Of a DNA stretch of 37,794 nt, positions 16,065 to 24,377 are shown piece after piece. A program made the translations under genes and the position numbers. The stretch lies in contig JAKSTG010000027.1 of assembly GCA_024402695.1 (NCBI GenBank), forward strand, positions 1 to 37,794, given 5' to 3'. The DNA comes from Treponema sp. Its GTDB lineage: Bacteria > Spirochaetota > Spirochaetia > Treponematales > Treponemataceae. Position 1 is the stretch's first letter. The number at the start of each line of letters is the position of its first letter. The notes beneath the pieces were generated by a model. That model was not told the DNA's origin, did not search any database, and was given only the letters and a program-made list of their open reading frames with translations.

Positions 16065-17021
16065 ATGAAAGATAAATCAGAAAAGACTGAAAAATATAAG
16101 AAACCGAACCCAGGTCCATTTTACGGATGGCCTATGGGTCTTTGGTTCTGTGTTTTCTTTGTTGTACCACTGGTAATCATTGTTGCATATTCATTTATGA
16201 CCCGTGATGTTTACGGTGGTGTTCAGCCAAAGTTTACACTTAAAGCTTACAAACAGATGTTCTCTGCCGCATACGGAATGATTTTCCTCCGTACACTGTG
16301 GATCACAATTGTTTCAACTTTGGTTACAATCCTTATTGCTCTTCCTTGCGGATACGCCATGGCAAGAAGCAAACACCAGACTCTTCTTCTGGTACTTGTA
16401 ATCATTCCGTTCCTTACAAACTCACTTATCCGTATTTTCGCCTGGATGACAATTCTTGGAGACAACGGACTTCTTAATGATATTTTCCGTTTCTTCTTTA
16501 ACTTGTTCCATGGTTTCTCAAAGGATGCTGTTTATACAACACACAAGTTTATGTTCACAAAGGGAGCAATTATTCTTGTTAGTATCTACATGTATCTTCC
16601 TTATGCAATTCTGCCTATTTTCACAGCCGTAGACCGCTTTGACTTTTCTCTTCTGGAAGCTGCCCGCGACCTTGGTGCAACAAAACCTCAGTCAATGTTT
16701 AAGGTTCTTATTCCTGGTGTAAAAAGCGGTATCATCAGTGCGCTGATTTTCACTTTCATTCCAATCTTTGGTAACTACACAGTTCCACAGATGGTTGGTG
16801 GAAAAGATTCTTACATGCTTGGAAACATCATCGTTGACCAGGTACAGAAAGTCCGCAACTGGCCACTTGCATCTGCATTCTCTATGGTTATTACAATCGT
16901 TTCTATGGGAGCAATTCTCTGGATGCTTTCTACAAGCAAACAGGAAGCCCAGCTGAACAAAAAGAACAATATTGCTGAAGACACAACTACTTCTTCAGTT
17001 CCACAGGGAGGGGCACAGTAA
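16065..17021 (+). CDS. potB: Polyamine ABC transporter permease PotB
   Basis: PotB is one of two inner-membrane permeases forming the polyamine channel. The 318-residue protein has a first helix at about 25-47 (LWFCVFFVVPLVIIVAYSF) and roughly six helices in all. The EAA loop that docks onto PotA is LLEAARDLGATKPQSMFKVL near 196-215. A hydrophilic tail follows the last helix. The start is 2 nt after the potA stop, and its own stop overlaps the potC start by one base (TAATG). Confidence 0.93.
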   Translation: MKDKSEKTEKYKKPNPGPFYGWPMGLWFCVFFVVPLVIIVAYSFMTRDVYGGVQPKFTLKAYKQMFSAAYGMIFLRTLWITIVSTLVTILIALPCGYAMARSKHQTLLLVLVIIPFLTNSLIRIFAWMTILGDNGLLNDIFRFFFNLFHGFSKDAVYTTHKFMFTKGAIILVSIYMYLPYAILPIFTAVDRFDFSLLEAARDLGATKPQSMFKVLIPGVKSGIISALIFTFIPIFGNYTVPQMVGGKDSYMLGNIIVDQVQKVRNWPLASAFSMVITIVSMGAILWMLSTSKQEAQLNKKNNIAEDTTTSSVPQGGAQ

Positions 17022-17884
17022 TGTACAATCCTTTCAAACAGTTCGGCGAAAAACGCAAGACCTCTGAAAATGCACGACATGCTAAACGTCAGTGGAAAAA
17101 ACGTAACAGACATTTCAGCTTTTCAAATCTGGTGCTGGTTCTTTCTCTGGTTTTCCTTTTTGTTCCTCTTTTTGTGATTATTTTCTATTCCTTCAACGAA
17201 TCAAAGGACACCAACTTCACAAGATTCAGCTTCATCTGGTATGAAAAACTGATTTTTGATTCAAAACCTTTGTGGCAGTCTCTTTTCAACTCTCTGGTTG
17301 TTGCCGTAACTTCATCTCTTGTTGCTACAGTTATCGGAACCCTGGCTGCTATTGGTATTAAATGGTATCAGTTTAAAGGACGTAATTTCATTCAGGCTAT
17401 CAGCTTTTTGCCAATGGTTCTTCCAGAAGTTATCATGGGTGTTTCTATGCTCATTTTCTTCAGTGCAGTAAAACTGAGTCTTGGTCTGTTTACAATCTTT
17501 ATTGCTCATACCACTTTCTGTCTGCCTTTCGTTTACCTTATGGTAAGCGCCCGTGTAGATGAATTTGATTATTCGATTATTGAAGCAAGTCATGACCTGG
17601 GAGCCAACGAAAAACAGACTCTCTTCAAGGTTATTATTCCAGCAATTATGCCTGGTGTAATTTCCGGATTCATGATGAGCATTACAATGTCTCTTGAAGA
17701 TTATGTCATTACAGCTCTGGTTTCTGGACCAGGAAGTACAACTCTGCCATTGTATGTTTACAGTATGATCCGTTTCGGAGTAAGTCCTGTAATCAATGCA
17801 CTGAGCTTTGTACTGATTCTTGTAATCTGTATCTTCACTATCATTCTGCGCAAAAGTCTCAAATCTTTTGCCGCCAGTAAATAG
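17021..17884 (+). CDS. potC: Polyamine ABC transporter permease PotC
   Basis: PotC is the second permease of the transporter. The 287-residue protein has a basic N-terminal extension of about 35 residues (KRQWKKRNRH), then six helices. The EAA loop is IIEASHDLGANEKQTLFKVI near 186-205. The segment MSLEDYVITALVSGPGSTTLP is typical of PotC rather than other binding-protein permeases. Its start codon overlaps the potB stop, ensuring coupled synthesis of the two subunits. Confidence 0.93.
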   Translation: MYNPFKQFGEKRKTSENARHAKRQWKKRNRHFSFSNLVLVLSLVFLFVPLFVIIFYSFNESKDTNFTRFSFIWYEKLIFDSKPLWQSLFNSLVVAVTSSLVATVIGTLAAIGIKWYQFKGRNFIQAISFLPMVLPEVIMGVSMLIFFSAVKLSLGLFTIFIAHTTFCLPFVYLMVSARVDEFDYSIIEASHDLGANEKQTLFKVIIPAIMPGVISGFMMSITMSLEDYVITALVSGPGSTTLPLYVYSMIRFGVSPVINALSFVLILVICIFTIILRKSLKSFAASK

Positions 17885-17917
17885 TATTCTTAATATTTTT
17901 TTAGAGGGATGTTTTTT

Positions 17918-18970
17918 ATGAAAAAAAATGTCACACGTGTATTGTTCGCTGCACTTCTTTGCGCAGTTGGTCTTGGTTTCGTTTCCTGTGGTGGGGACGA
18001 TAATACTCTCTATTTGTACAACTGGACATATTACACTCCTGATGAAGTTCTCCGCGACTTTGAAAAAGAGTTTAACTGCACTGTAAAAGTGGACAGCTAT
18101 GCTTCAAACGAAGAAATGTATGCAAAACTTCGTGCAGGTGCAAAAGGTTATGACATTGTAGTTCCTTCACAGGATTACATGAGCATCATGATTGCACAGG
18201 GAATGCTTCAGCCTCTTGATCAGTCAAAAATGACAAATAAAAAGAACCTGAATCCAAAATGTATTGAAAAAATGACTTTTGATCCAAGTCTTACATACTG
18301 TATGCCTTACTATTTTGGAGCAGCAGGCGTTTCTGTAAACAAGCTTAAGGTTCCTGGCGGAAAATATGAACGTACATGGAACATCTTTGCTGACAAACAG
18401 TTCAAAGGCCACGCAACAATGATGGACGACATGCGCGAAGTTATGGGTGATGCTCTTGCAACTCAGGGAAACAGTGTAAATTCTCTTGATGACGCAGAAC
18501 TTAAAGCCGCTGCAAATCTTGTTTCAAAGAACTGGAAACCAAACCTTGTTAAATTCGATGCAGAAAGTTTTGGAAAATCTTTTGCTTCAGGTGATTTCTG
18601 GCTTTGTCAGGGTTATGCAGAAGTAATCTTTGGTGAAGTTCCGGAAGACAAGTGGAAAGAAACAATCGACTTCTTTATTCCACAGGAAGGCGGACCAGCT
18701 TACCTTGACAGCATGGCAATCCTTAAAGGTGCAAAACATGTTGACCTGGCAAATGAATTCATCAACTATATCCATCGTCCTGAAGTTTACGCAAAATTCC
18801 TGGATGCATTCCACTTCCCATGTTTCGTAAACCTTCCGGCCAGCGAGTACGTAACAACAACTCCTATGTACGAAGCTTCAATGATGGACAACTGTGAACT
18901 TAAAAACGACATCGGTGAAGGTCTGGATAAATACAATACTCTGTGGCAGGATATCCGCTTCGGAGACTAA
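17918..18970 (+). CDS. potD: Polyamine-binding lipoprotein PotD
   Basis: PotD is the substrate-binding component that delivers polyamine to PotBC. In this 350-residue form the signal peptide ends in a lipobox (GFVSC, Cys24), so the protein is anchored as a lipoprotein. LYLYNWTYYTPDEVLRDFEK is the typical PotD/PotF opening, with YDIVVPSQDYMSIM and MPYYFGAAGVSVN as further family motifs. The ATG at 17918 is used because AGAGGG lies 9 nt upstream; the in-frame ATG at 17909 overlaps that site. A terminator follows. Confidence 0.94.
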   Translation: MKKNVTRVLFAALLCAVGLGFVSCGGDDNTLYLYNWTYYTPDEVLRDFEKEFNCTVKVDSYASNEEMYAKLRAGAKGYDIVVPSQDYMSIMIAQGMLQPLDQSKMTNKKNLNPKCIEKMTFDPSLTYCMPYYFGAAGVSVNKLKVPGGKYERTWNIFADKQFKGHATMMDDMREVMGDALATQGNSVNSLDDAELKAAANLVSKNWKPNLVKFDAESFGKSFASGDFWLCQGYAEVIFGEVPEDKWKETIDFFIPQEGGPAYLDSMAILKGAKHVDLANEFINYIHRPEVYAKFLDAFHFPCFVNLPASEYVTTTPMYEASMMDNCELKNDIGEGLDKYNTLWQDIRFGD

Positions 18971-19003
18971 GTATCTTACCTAATCTGACAATCTGATTTT
19001 ATG

Positions 19004-19049
19004 AAAACTTCTTGCGAGAAATCTAAGGTTCCGTAAGAAGTTTTTTTTT
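19004..19049 (+). terminator. Rho-independent terminator of potABCD
   Basis: AAAACTTCTT (19004-19013) pairs with AAGAAGTTTT (19035-19044), a 10-bp stem followed by T to 19049. It closes the pot operon 34 bp after potD. Confidence 0.85.
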
Positions 19050-19088
19050 GCTTTTTCCTGTTTTGTAAAAATAAACACATATTAAGGT

Positions 19089-20672
19089 ATGGGTGATGTT
19101 GAAAAAATCAGTTCAGAAGAAATTGATTATGAATCAGATCTTGTAGCAGGAACGGCTTATAGAAATTTCGGAATCAAATACCTCTTTCCCTGGCAGCGTA
19201 TGGTAGTTGCAAATATTCTTGAAGCTTTTGATATACGCGTAAAAGTCCCGTCTGAGAACTCGGAAAACAAGGAAGATCCTTACAGAAATGAGGATTCCTT
19301 TCTTCGAGGAAAACAGATTGTCCTTCTTCCTACAGGGGCCGGTAAATCTCTCTGTTTTCTTGTTCCTGCCGTTGTTCTTCCCGGCATTACAATTGTCATT
19401 TATCCTCTCATTGCTCTTATGGCGGACCAGTACAGGCGAATGACGGAAGGTTCTTTACAGGCGGTCATGTTCCGCGGAGGACAAAGCACCGAAGAAAGGG
19501 AAGAATCCTTTTCAAAACTCAAGTCGGGGCAGGCAAAGGTCATCATTGCAAATCCTGAAGTTCTTCAGAATAAAGCCTTGTTGCAGAAAATCAAGGATCT
19601 GAAAGTCTGTCATGTGGCCATAGACGAAGCTCATTGTGTCAGCGAATGGGGCGACAGTTTCCGGCCCTCATACCTTACTCTTGGAGAAATTCTTGAAGAA
19701 CTGAATCCTCCCGTCATAACTGCCTTTACGGCAACAGCTTCTCCTACGGTTCTTTCTCGCATTGCGGAAATTCTTTTTAAGGGTGAAGCTCATGTTGTCC
19801 GAAGTGAAGCTGACAGACAGAATATTCATTACTTTGTCCGTTACGCTGCAGCAAAGAAAAAGGAAGCACTTATGCTGGCGGTGCGTGAACTTCGTCCTTT
19901 GATTATTTTTGCGGGTACCCGTAACAGAACTGAAGAAATGAGCCGGGAGCTGAACGCCTGTTTTGGAAATGATTTTTCCAGGTTCTATCACGCCGGTCTT
20001 GAAAAGCCAGAAAAAGACAAAATTGAAAAATGGTTCTTTGACAGCCAGGATGGAGTGCTGGTGGCGACCTGCGCTTACGGCATGGGCATCGATAAGAAGA
20101 ACATTCACACTGTGGTTCACCTGGATCCACCCCAGACCGCTGAAGCGTATATCCAGGAAGCGGGACGGGGTGGGAGAGACGGAAGTATCGCAAAGGCTAT
20201 TCTTTTATGGAGCCCGGAGGATTCTTTGAAGACTTCCCATTTTTCGGAAGGCAGCCGTGAGGCGGCTTTAAGGCAGTTTGCGGAAACTACGGACTGCCGG
20301 CGACAGGTCCTGCTTGATGCCCTTGGCGCTGAGAAGGCGGTCTGTTCAGGCTGCGATTTATGCAATGACCGGGAGCAAATCAGGCAAGGAATGAAAATCA
20401 AAAAGAAAGAAACCGATTATGACCTTGCCTTGAAACTTGTCAGGTTCGGAAGGCACTTTTATACGCCTGAACTTCTGGAACAGGAACTTTTTCAAAGATT
20501 CAATAAAAAATCAGTAAAGGAAATAAAAAGAAAGATATGGACCCATTCCGATATCCAGGAAGTTATACAGGATCTGGAAATCGGAGGGAAAATAAAAAAA
20601 GACAGGTTCTTGTGGAAAAACTGCTATTCGGTGGCTTCTTCTTCGCCTGCTTCTGCAGATTCTTCTGTTTGA
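19089..20672 (+). CDS. recQ: RecQ-family ATP-dependent DNA helicase
   Basis: RecQ helicases unwind DNA 3' to 5' in recombination and fork repair. The 527-residue protein has Walker A PTGAGKS (81-87), DEAH (179-182) within AIDEAHCVSEWGDSFRPSY (the RecQ aromatic-rich loop), TATASP, and motif VI EAGRGGRDG. A zinc-binding region follows with CRRQVLLDALGAEKAVCSGCDLC, and then a short winged-helix-like region. There is an unusual hydrophilic insert near 53-75, ahead of Walker A. No HRDC domain is present, so the protein is shorter than E. coli RecQ. The start is weakly supported: AAGG lies only 1 nt from the ATG. The last 49 bases overlap, in antisense, the end of the small membrane protein gene. 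Confidence 0.93.
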   Translation: MGDVEKISSEEIDYESDLVAGTAYRNFGIKYLFPWQRMVVANILEAFDIRVKVPSENSENKEDPYRNEDSFLRGKQIVLLPTGAGKSLCFLVPAVVLPGITIVIYPLIALMADQYRRMTEGSLQAVMFRGGQSTEEREESFSKLKSGQAKVIIANPEVLQNKALLQKIKDLKVCHVAIDEAHCVSEWGDSFRPSYLTLGEILEELNPPVITAFTATASPTVLSRIAEILFKGEAHVVRSEADRQNIHYFVRYAAAKKKEALMLAVRELRPLIIFAGTRNRTEEMSRELNACFGNDFSRFYHAGLEKPEKDKIEKWFFDSQDGVLVATCAYGMGIDKKNIHTVVHLDPPQTAEAYIQEAGRGGRDGSIAKAILLWSPEDSLKTSHFSEGSREAALRQFAETTDCRRQVLLDALGAEKAVCSGCDLCNDREQIRQGMKIKKKETDYDLALKLVRFGRHFYTPELLEQELFQRFNKKSVKEIKRKIWTHSDIQEVIQDLEIGGKIKKDRFLWKNCYSVASSSPASADSSV

Positions 20673-20860
20673 GCTTCAGGCTGTGGCTGAACCACAATAG
20701 GAGCGTTCTTCTTCTTTTTTGGTTTAGGCGGCTTTTTAGTATAGTTTGCAATGAATCCCGCAATCATTATTACAAGCAGAAATGCAATGAGAGTAATAAT
20801 GACTCTGTAATCTTTGAGAACTCCAAGTACAAGGGACATCATTTCCTTAAAGTGTTTCAT
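20624..20860 (-). CDS. Small single-pass membrane protein with Pro/Lys and acidic tail
   Basis: The 78-residue product has a short N-terminal stretch, one strong transmembrane helix (about 20-40, VIITLIAFLLVIMIAGFIA), a basic Pro/Lys segment (KKPPKPKKKKN) and an acidic Glu/Ala-rich end. This ordered layout is what a real bitopic membrane protein looks like and is not expected from a chance antisense frame. The function is unknown. It is convergent with recQ, sharing 49 bp at the 3' ends, and divergent from hisH across 91 bp. No strong ribosome binding site is visible (AAAGAAA only). Confidence 0.65.
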   Translation of the reverse strand: MKHFKEMMSLVLGVLKDYRVIITLIAFLLVIMIAGFIANYTKKPPKPKKKKNAPIVVQPQPEAQTEESAEAGEEEATE

Positions 20861-20935
20861 ATTTTCTTTATCGGAGAAAATAAAGTATTACTTCATTTAA
20901 ATTGTATAAATTATAATGTCGAAAACCCATGATTT

Positions 20936-20944
20936 TGATATAAT
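20936..20944 (+). promoter_or_regulatory. Extended -10 promoter abutting hisH
   Basis: TGATATAAT is a perfect extended -10 (TG-N-TATAAT) ending 7 nt before the hisH ATG at 20952, so transcription would start at or next to the start codon. A second TATAAT lies at 20912-20917. Confidence 0.5.
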
Positions 20945-20951
20945 TCCGACT

Positions 20952-21584
20952 ATGATTGGAATTGTAGATTATAATGCCGGAAACATTACAAGTGTTGAAA
21001 GAGCATTGAAAAGCCTTGGAATTGAATATATCCGTTCCCAGAAGCCTTCTGATTTGCAGAACTGTGAAAAACTGATCTTCCCTGGAGTAGGTGATGCCGC
21101 TTATGCCATGGCTCAGCTTAAGGAAACGGGTTTTGATGACTTTCTGAAGAAATGGGCAGCCGATGGAAAGCCCCTTATGGGAATCTGTCTTGGAAGCCAG
21201 ATTATTTTTGATTTTTCTGAAGAAGGTGATACACCTTGTCTTGGTCTTATAAAAGGAAAAATCCGTCATTTTGGCAATCTTCTTTCTGATGAAGAAAAAG
21301 CTGTTAAAAAGATTCCTCATATGGGATGGAATAATCTTTCCCGCATAAACGGAGGAAGCTATGTTTTTGACAAGGTTCCTGAAGCAGCGGATTTCTACTT
21401 TGTTCATTCCTATGTGATCTGCCCTGAAGACGCAACTGTAATCAAGGCTTATGCCGATTACGGCGTTCAGGTTCCTGCAGTTGTTCAGTGCGGAAGTGTT
21501 GTTGCCTGCCAGTTCCATCCTGAAAAATCAGGAGTTCCGGGCCTTCAGATCCTTAAAAACTTCTGCGGAGGTTCATCATGCTGA
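20952..21584 (+). CDS. hisH: Imidazole glycerol phosphate synthase glutaminase subunit HisH
   Basis: HisH releases ammonia from glutamine and channels it to HisF in histidine synthesis. The 210-residue class I amidotransferase has the nucleophile Cys79 in GICLGSQ and the His189/Glu191 pair in CQFHPEKS. The oxyanion-strand segment FPGVGDA is also present. The protein begins [11 protein letters not shown], exactly where HisH proteins normally start, so I reject the upstream ATG at 20916, which lies inside a TATAAT. There is no ribosome binding site; the gene may be read from a leaderless mRNA. It overlaps hisF by 7 nt. Confidence 0.93.
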   Translation: MIGIVDYNAGNITSVERALKSLGIEYIRSQKPSDLQNCEKLIFPGVGDAAYAMAQLKETGFDDFLKKWAADGKPLMGICLGSQIIFDFSEEGDTPCLGLIKGKIRHFGNLLSDEEKAVKKIPHMGWNNLSRINGGSYVFDKVPEAADFYFVHSYVICPEDATVIKAYADYGVQVPAVVQCGSVVACQFHPEKSGVPGLQILKNFCGGSSC

Positions 21585-22339
21585 AAAAAAGAGTGATTGT
21601 CTGTCTTGATGTAAAAGACGGACGTACAACAAAAGGCGTTAAATTCCAGAACAATGTTGATATCGGGGATCCTGTAGAAATGGCTGCAGAATACTACCGC
21701 CAGGGTGTTGATGAACTGGTATTTTACGACATCATCGCTTCTGCCCGTGGGCGTGGTCCTATTCTGGACCTTATTTCAAAGGTTGCCTCACAGGTATTTA
21801 TTCCTTTTTGTGTTGGTGGCGGTATCAATACAATCGAAGATATCAGAGATACAATTCTTGCTGGAGCTGAAAAGGTTTCCCTCAACAGTCCAGCCGTAAA
21901 AAATCCTGGACTTATTACTGAAGGTGCCCGCATTTTCGGTAACCAGTGCATTGTTCTTGGTATGGATGTCCGCAAAGATCCTACAAAACCAAGCGGATAT
22001 GGAACAACCATTCATGGAGGCCGTGTAGATACAGGTCTTGATGCTCTGGAATGGGCAAAAAAAGGTGTAAGTCTTGGTGCCGGAGAAATCGTTCTGAACT
22101 CAATGGATGCAGACGGCATGAAAACCGGTTATGACATTGAACTTACAAAGATGATTGCAGAAGCTGTTCCGGTTCCTGTAATTGCTTCCGGTGGTGGCGG
22201 AACTCCACAGCATCTGGCAGATGTACTTACAGAAGGGAAGGCTGATGCAGCCCTTATAGCTTCAATGGTTCACTCAATGGGCTATACAGTGGGTGGAATC
22301 AAGGATGACCTTCGAAAAAGCGGTATAGCAGTAAGATAA
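21578..22339 (+). CDS. hisF: Imidazole glycerol phosphate synthase cyclase subunit HisF
   Basis: HisF uses ammonia from HisH to turn PRFAR into imidazole glycerol phosphate and AICAR. The 253-residue TIM barrel has both catalytic aspartates, Asp11 (CLDVKDGR) and Asp130 (LGMDVRKD). It also has the phosphate-binding loops CVGGGI and ASGGGG. The segment [17 protein letters not shown] belongs to a HisF variety I associate with anaerobes. GGAGG precedes the ATG inside hisH. No other histidine gene, not even hisA, is nearby, so the rest of the pathway must be elsewhere or absent. Confidence 0.94.
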   Translation: MLKKRVIVCLDVKDGRTTKGVKFQNNVDIGDPVEMAAEYYRQGVDELVFYDIIASARGRGPILDLISKVASQVFIPFCVGGGINTIEDIRDTILAGAEKVSLNSPAVKNPGLITEGARIFGNQCIVLGMDVRKDPTKPSGYGTTIHGGRVDTGLDALEWAKKGVSLGAGEIVLNSMDADGMKTGYDIELTKMIAEAVPVPVIASGGGGTPQHLADVLTEGKADAALIASMVHSMGYTVGGIKDDLRKSGIAVR

Positions 22340-22404
22340 TTTACAATTATCAATTTAACTTTTACAATATAAGCAATCTTTAAGAGATTATTTAGGAGAA
22401 AACT

Positions 22405-22629
22405 ATGTTCGCTTTAATCATGGGAATTATTTTTATTGCTTTTACAGTATTTGCAGTTCTTCCTGCATGTCCTCTTGCCTGGGGAGCAGATGTAATCAAC
22501 TTCCTGAAAGGAAGCCTTCCTGTTCTTGCTGCATTTGTAGGTCTTGTATGTGTATTCATCGGAATTGCAGACATTAAGGATAAAAACGAAGCAAAAAAAG
22601 AAGTACAGAGCGAAGAATCAGCTGAATAA
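22405..22629 (+). CDS. Small membrane protein, two helices and charged tail
   Basis: The 74-residue protein has two hydrophobic helices (about 2-25 and 35-56) and a charged C-terminus (DKNEAKKEVQSEESAE). TTTAGGAGAAAACT before the ATG is a very good ribosome binding site, which together with the clear helices supports a real gene. The function is unknown. It lies 65 bp after hisF and before the ribosomal protein promoter. Its length, hydrophobic start and acidic end recall the small protein at 20624-20860, although the sequences are not obviously related. Confidence 0.75.
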   Translation: MFALIMGIIFIAFTVFAVLPACPLAWGADVINFLKGSLPVLAAFVGLVCVFIGIADIKDKNEAKKEVQSEESAE

Positions 22630-22655
22630 GCTTTTCAGAAAACTGCCTCTGGTAA

Positions 22656-22685
22656 TTGACATACTGAGTAAAAAAATTATATATT
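22656..22685 (+). promoter_or_regulatory. Strong promoter for rplM-rpsI
   Basis: A perfect TTGACA (22656-22661) is separated by 18 bp from TATATT (22680-22685). The predicted start near 22692 gives a leader of about 110 nt before rplM. Confidence 0.7.
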
Positions 22686-22700
22686 TTATTACCCCGTAAT

Positions 22701-22754
22701 AATTTGCGACTGCTCATCGCGAATTAGTATCAAGGAATCAGATGCAAAGATTCT
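22701..22754 (+). promoter_or_regulatory. Structured 5' leader of rplM-rpsI (possible L13 autoregulation site)
   Basis: Two stem-loops can be drawn. AATTTGCGA (22701-22709) pairs with TCGCGAATT (22717-22725), nine pairs including one T-G and a 7-nt loop. GAATC (22735-22739) pairs with GATTC (22749-22753). Ribosomal proteins are often regulated by binding their own leaders, and L13 leaders are known in other phyla, but I cannot match this one to a described motif. Confidence 0.4.
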
Positions 22755-22805
22755 GCGGTACACAAAAATTTATTGATTAAATTCTAATTTAAGGGATTAG
22801 GTAAT

Positions 22806-23234
22806 ATGAAAACCATTTTCGTTAAAGAATACGAACAGGCTCGCAAATGGTACGTTATTGACGCAGCCGGAAAACCAATGGGACGCGTTGCTGCAAAAGT
22901 AGCTGCAATCGTTCGCGGAAAAGAAAAAGCAACATTTGCTAAAAACCAGAACTGTGGTGATTTCGTTGTAATCATCAATGCAGACAAAGTTGCTGTAACT
23001 GGTGGAAAAGAAACAAAGAAGATTTACTACCACCACACAGGTTTTGTTGGCGGTCTCCGCTCACAGACATTCGAAAAACTGAATGAAAAACACCCTGGTG
23101 ATCCACTCAGACTGGCTATCGCTGGTATGCTTCCACACGGACGTCTCGGACGCGCTATGATGGACAATGTTAAAATCTATGCTGGTGCAGATCATCCACA
23201 CGCAGCACAGAATCCACAGCCACTGGAAGTGTAA
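22806..23234 (+). CDS. rplM: 50S ribosomal protein L13
   Basis: L13 is an early-assembling protein of the large ribosomal subunit. The 142-residue length is standard. Family features are WYVIDAAGKPMGRVA at the N-terminus, NCGDFVVIINADKVAVTG in the middle, YYHHTGFVGGLRS, and AIAGMLPHGRLGRAM near the C-terminus. It has its own promoter and a structured leader, and precedes rpsI by 22 nt, the usual bacterial pairing. Confidence 0.98.
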   Translation: MKTIFVKEYEQARKWYVIDAAGKPMGRVAAKVAAIVRGKEKATFAKNQNCGDFVVIINADKVAVTGGKETKKIYYHHTGFVGGLRSQTFEKLNEKHPGDPLRLAIAGMLPHGRLGRAMMDNVKIYAGADHPHAAQNPQPLEV

Positions 23235-23256
23235 TTAGGAGTCAGGAGTAATTATT

Positions 23257-23646
23257 ATGGTAAAAAATATTGCTATTGGAACAGGTAGAAGAAAGACAGC
23301 TGTTGCTCGCGTATTCCTTCGTGAAGGAACAGGTAAAATCGTTGTAAACAGTAAAGATGTAAAAGAATACTTCTCTGAAGAACAGGTTCAGGTTGTTCGT
23401 CAGCCACTGGTTGTTACATCTAACGAAAGCAAGTTCGACATCCTCATCAACGTGTGTGGTGGTGGTTTGAACGGACAGGCTGCTGCATGTCTTCACGGAA
23501 TCTCTCGTGCACTTACACAGTACGATCCAGATGCACACACAGCTCTTAAAGCTAACGGATATCTTACACGTGACTCTCGTATGGTTGAACGTAAGAAGTA
23601 CGGACAGAAAGGTGCTCGTCGCCGCTTCCAGTTCTCAAAACGTTAG
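23257..23646 (+). CDS. rpsI: 30S ribosomal protein S9
   Basis: S9 belongs to the head of the small subunit; its C-terminal tail reaches the P-site tRNA. The 129-residue protein shows the family opening [19 protein letters not shown], the core [10 protein letters not shown], and the C-terminal [20 protein letters not shown]. It ends with FQFSKR, including the terminal Lys-Arg typical of S9. GGAGT motifs lie upstream of the ATG. A terminator follows. Confidence 0.98.
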   Translation: MVKNIAIGTGRRKTAVARVFLREGTGKIVVNSKDVKEYFSEEQVQVVRQPLVVTSNESKFDILINVCGGGLNGQAAACLHGISRALTQYDPDAHTALKANGYLTRDSRMVERKKYGQKGARRRFQFSKR

Positions 23647-23687
23647 TTTTCAGAATACGATATATACAGCTTACGCTGCATAAAAAG

Positions 23688-23717
23688 ATCCGCGTCCTTT
23701 ACGGCGCGGATTTTTTT
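23688..23717 (+). terminator. Rho-independent terminator after rpsI
   Basis: ATCCGCG (23688-23694) pairs with CGCGGAT (23705-23711), with further CC/GG pairing inside, followed by seven T. A smaller CAGC-TTAC-GCTG hairpin sits just upstream at 23668-23679. Confidence 0.85.
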
Positions 23718-23741
23718 CTTTTAAACCCTTTGGATTTTTAG

Positions 23742-23747
23742 TATATT
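23742..23747 (+). promoter_or_regulatory. Putative -10 element immediately before recX
   Basis: TATATT ends 6 nt before the recX ATG and no Shine-Dalgarno is present, so the mRNA may be leaderless. The -35 is weak (TTTTAA at 23719-23724). Confidence 0.35.
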
Positions 23748-23753
23748 TATTTT

Positions 23754-24374
23754 ATGGAAATTCTTTCTACGGAAATTACTTCATCAGGTCTCGTTCGTGT
23801 GGTTTCGGCTGAAGGCGGAGCTTTCTTTATGCGGCCTGATTATCTGAAGACTCTCTCAAAAGAAAAGTTTTTTTCCGCAGTTGAATTCAACGAAGAACAT
23901 TCTTCCGAAATCCTTGATGCAGGTCTTATTACTGCCTGTGAATGTAAGGCCGTGGATTATCTGGCCCGAAGTGAACAGTATAGGGCAGGGCTATTAAAAA
24001 AACTTCTGGATAAAGGCTACGAAAAAGAATATATAAATCCTGCCCTGGATTATCTTGAAAAAGTAAAATATCTTTCTGATGAACGTTACTGCCGTTCCTG
24101 GCTTAATACCCGCAAAATCAATCACGCGGAAGGCAGGTCAAAACTTCTGACTGAACTTCTTGGTCGGGGAATCGGTAAAGAAACCGCAAACAAAGCACTT
24201 GATGAGTTTTTTAATGAAAACAGCGAAATGGAAATGGCTGAAAAATGCTATAAAAAGCTTGTCCGTAAAGGAAAGAGCGGGGATAAACTGATTGCGGCTA
24301 TGATCCAGCAGGGATTTTCCTATAAAACCGCCGGCATCCTCATAAAGAATGACGGCATTTTCCCGAAAGAATAG
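23754..24374 (+). CDS. recX: RecX-family regulator of RecA
   Basis: RecX proteins bind the RecA filament groove and restrain its recombinase activity. The 206-residue protein has about 65 N-terminal residues of unassigned sequence. The three-helix RecX repeats follow: YLARSEQYRAGLLKKLLDKGY, then YLSDERYCRSWLNTRKINHAEG with LLTELLGRGIGKE, and finally KLVRKGKSGDKLIAAMIQQGFSY. Length is ordinary for the family. RecA is not in the window. There is no ribosome binding site upstream. It is convergent with the histidine kinase gene, with 3 bp between the stops and no obvious terminator. Confidence 0.85.
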   Translation: MEILSTEITSSGLVRVVSAEGGAFFMRPDYLKTLSKEKFFSAVEFNEEHSSEILDAGLITACECKAVDYLARSEQYRAGLLKKLLDKGYEKEYINPALDYLEKVKYLSDERYCRSWLNTRKINHAEGRSKLLTELLGRGIGKETANKALDEFFNENSEMEMAEKCYKKLVRKGKSGDKLIAAMIQQGFSYKTAGILIKNDGIFPKE

Positions 24375-24377
24375 AAA

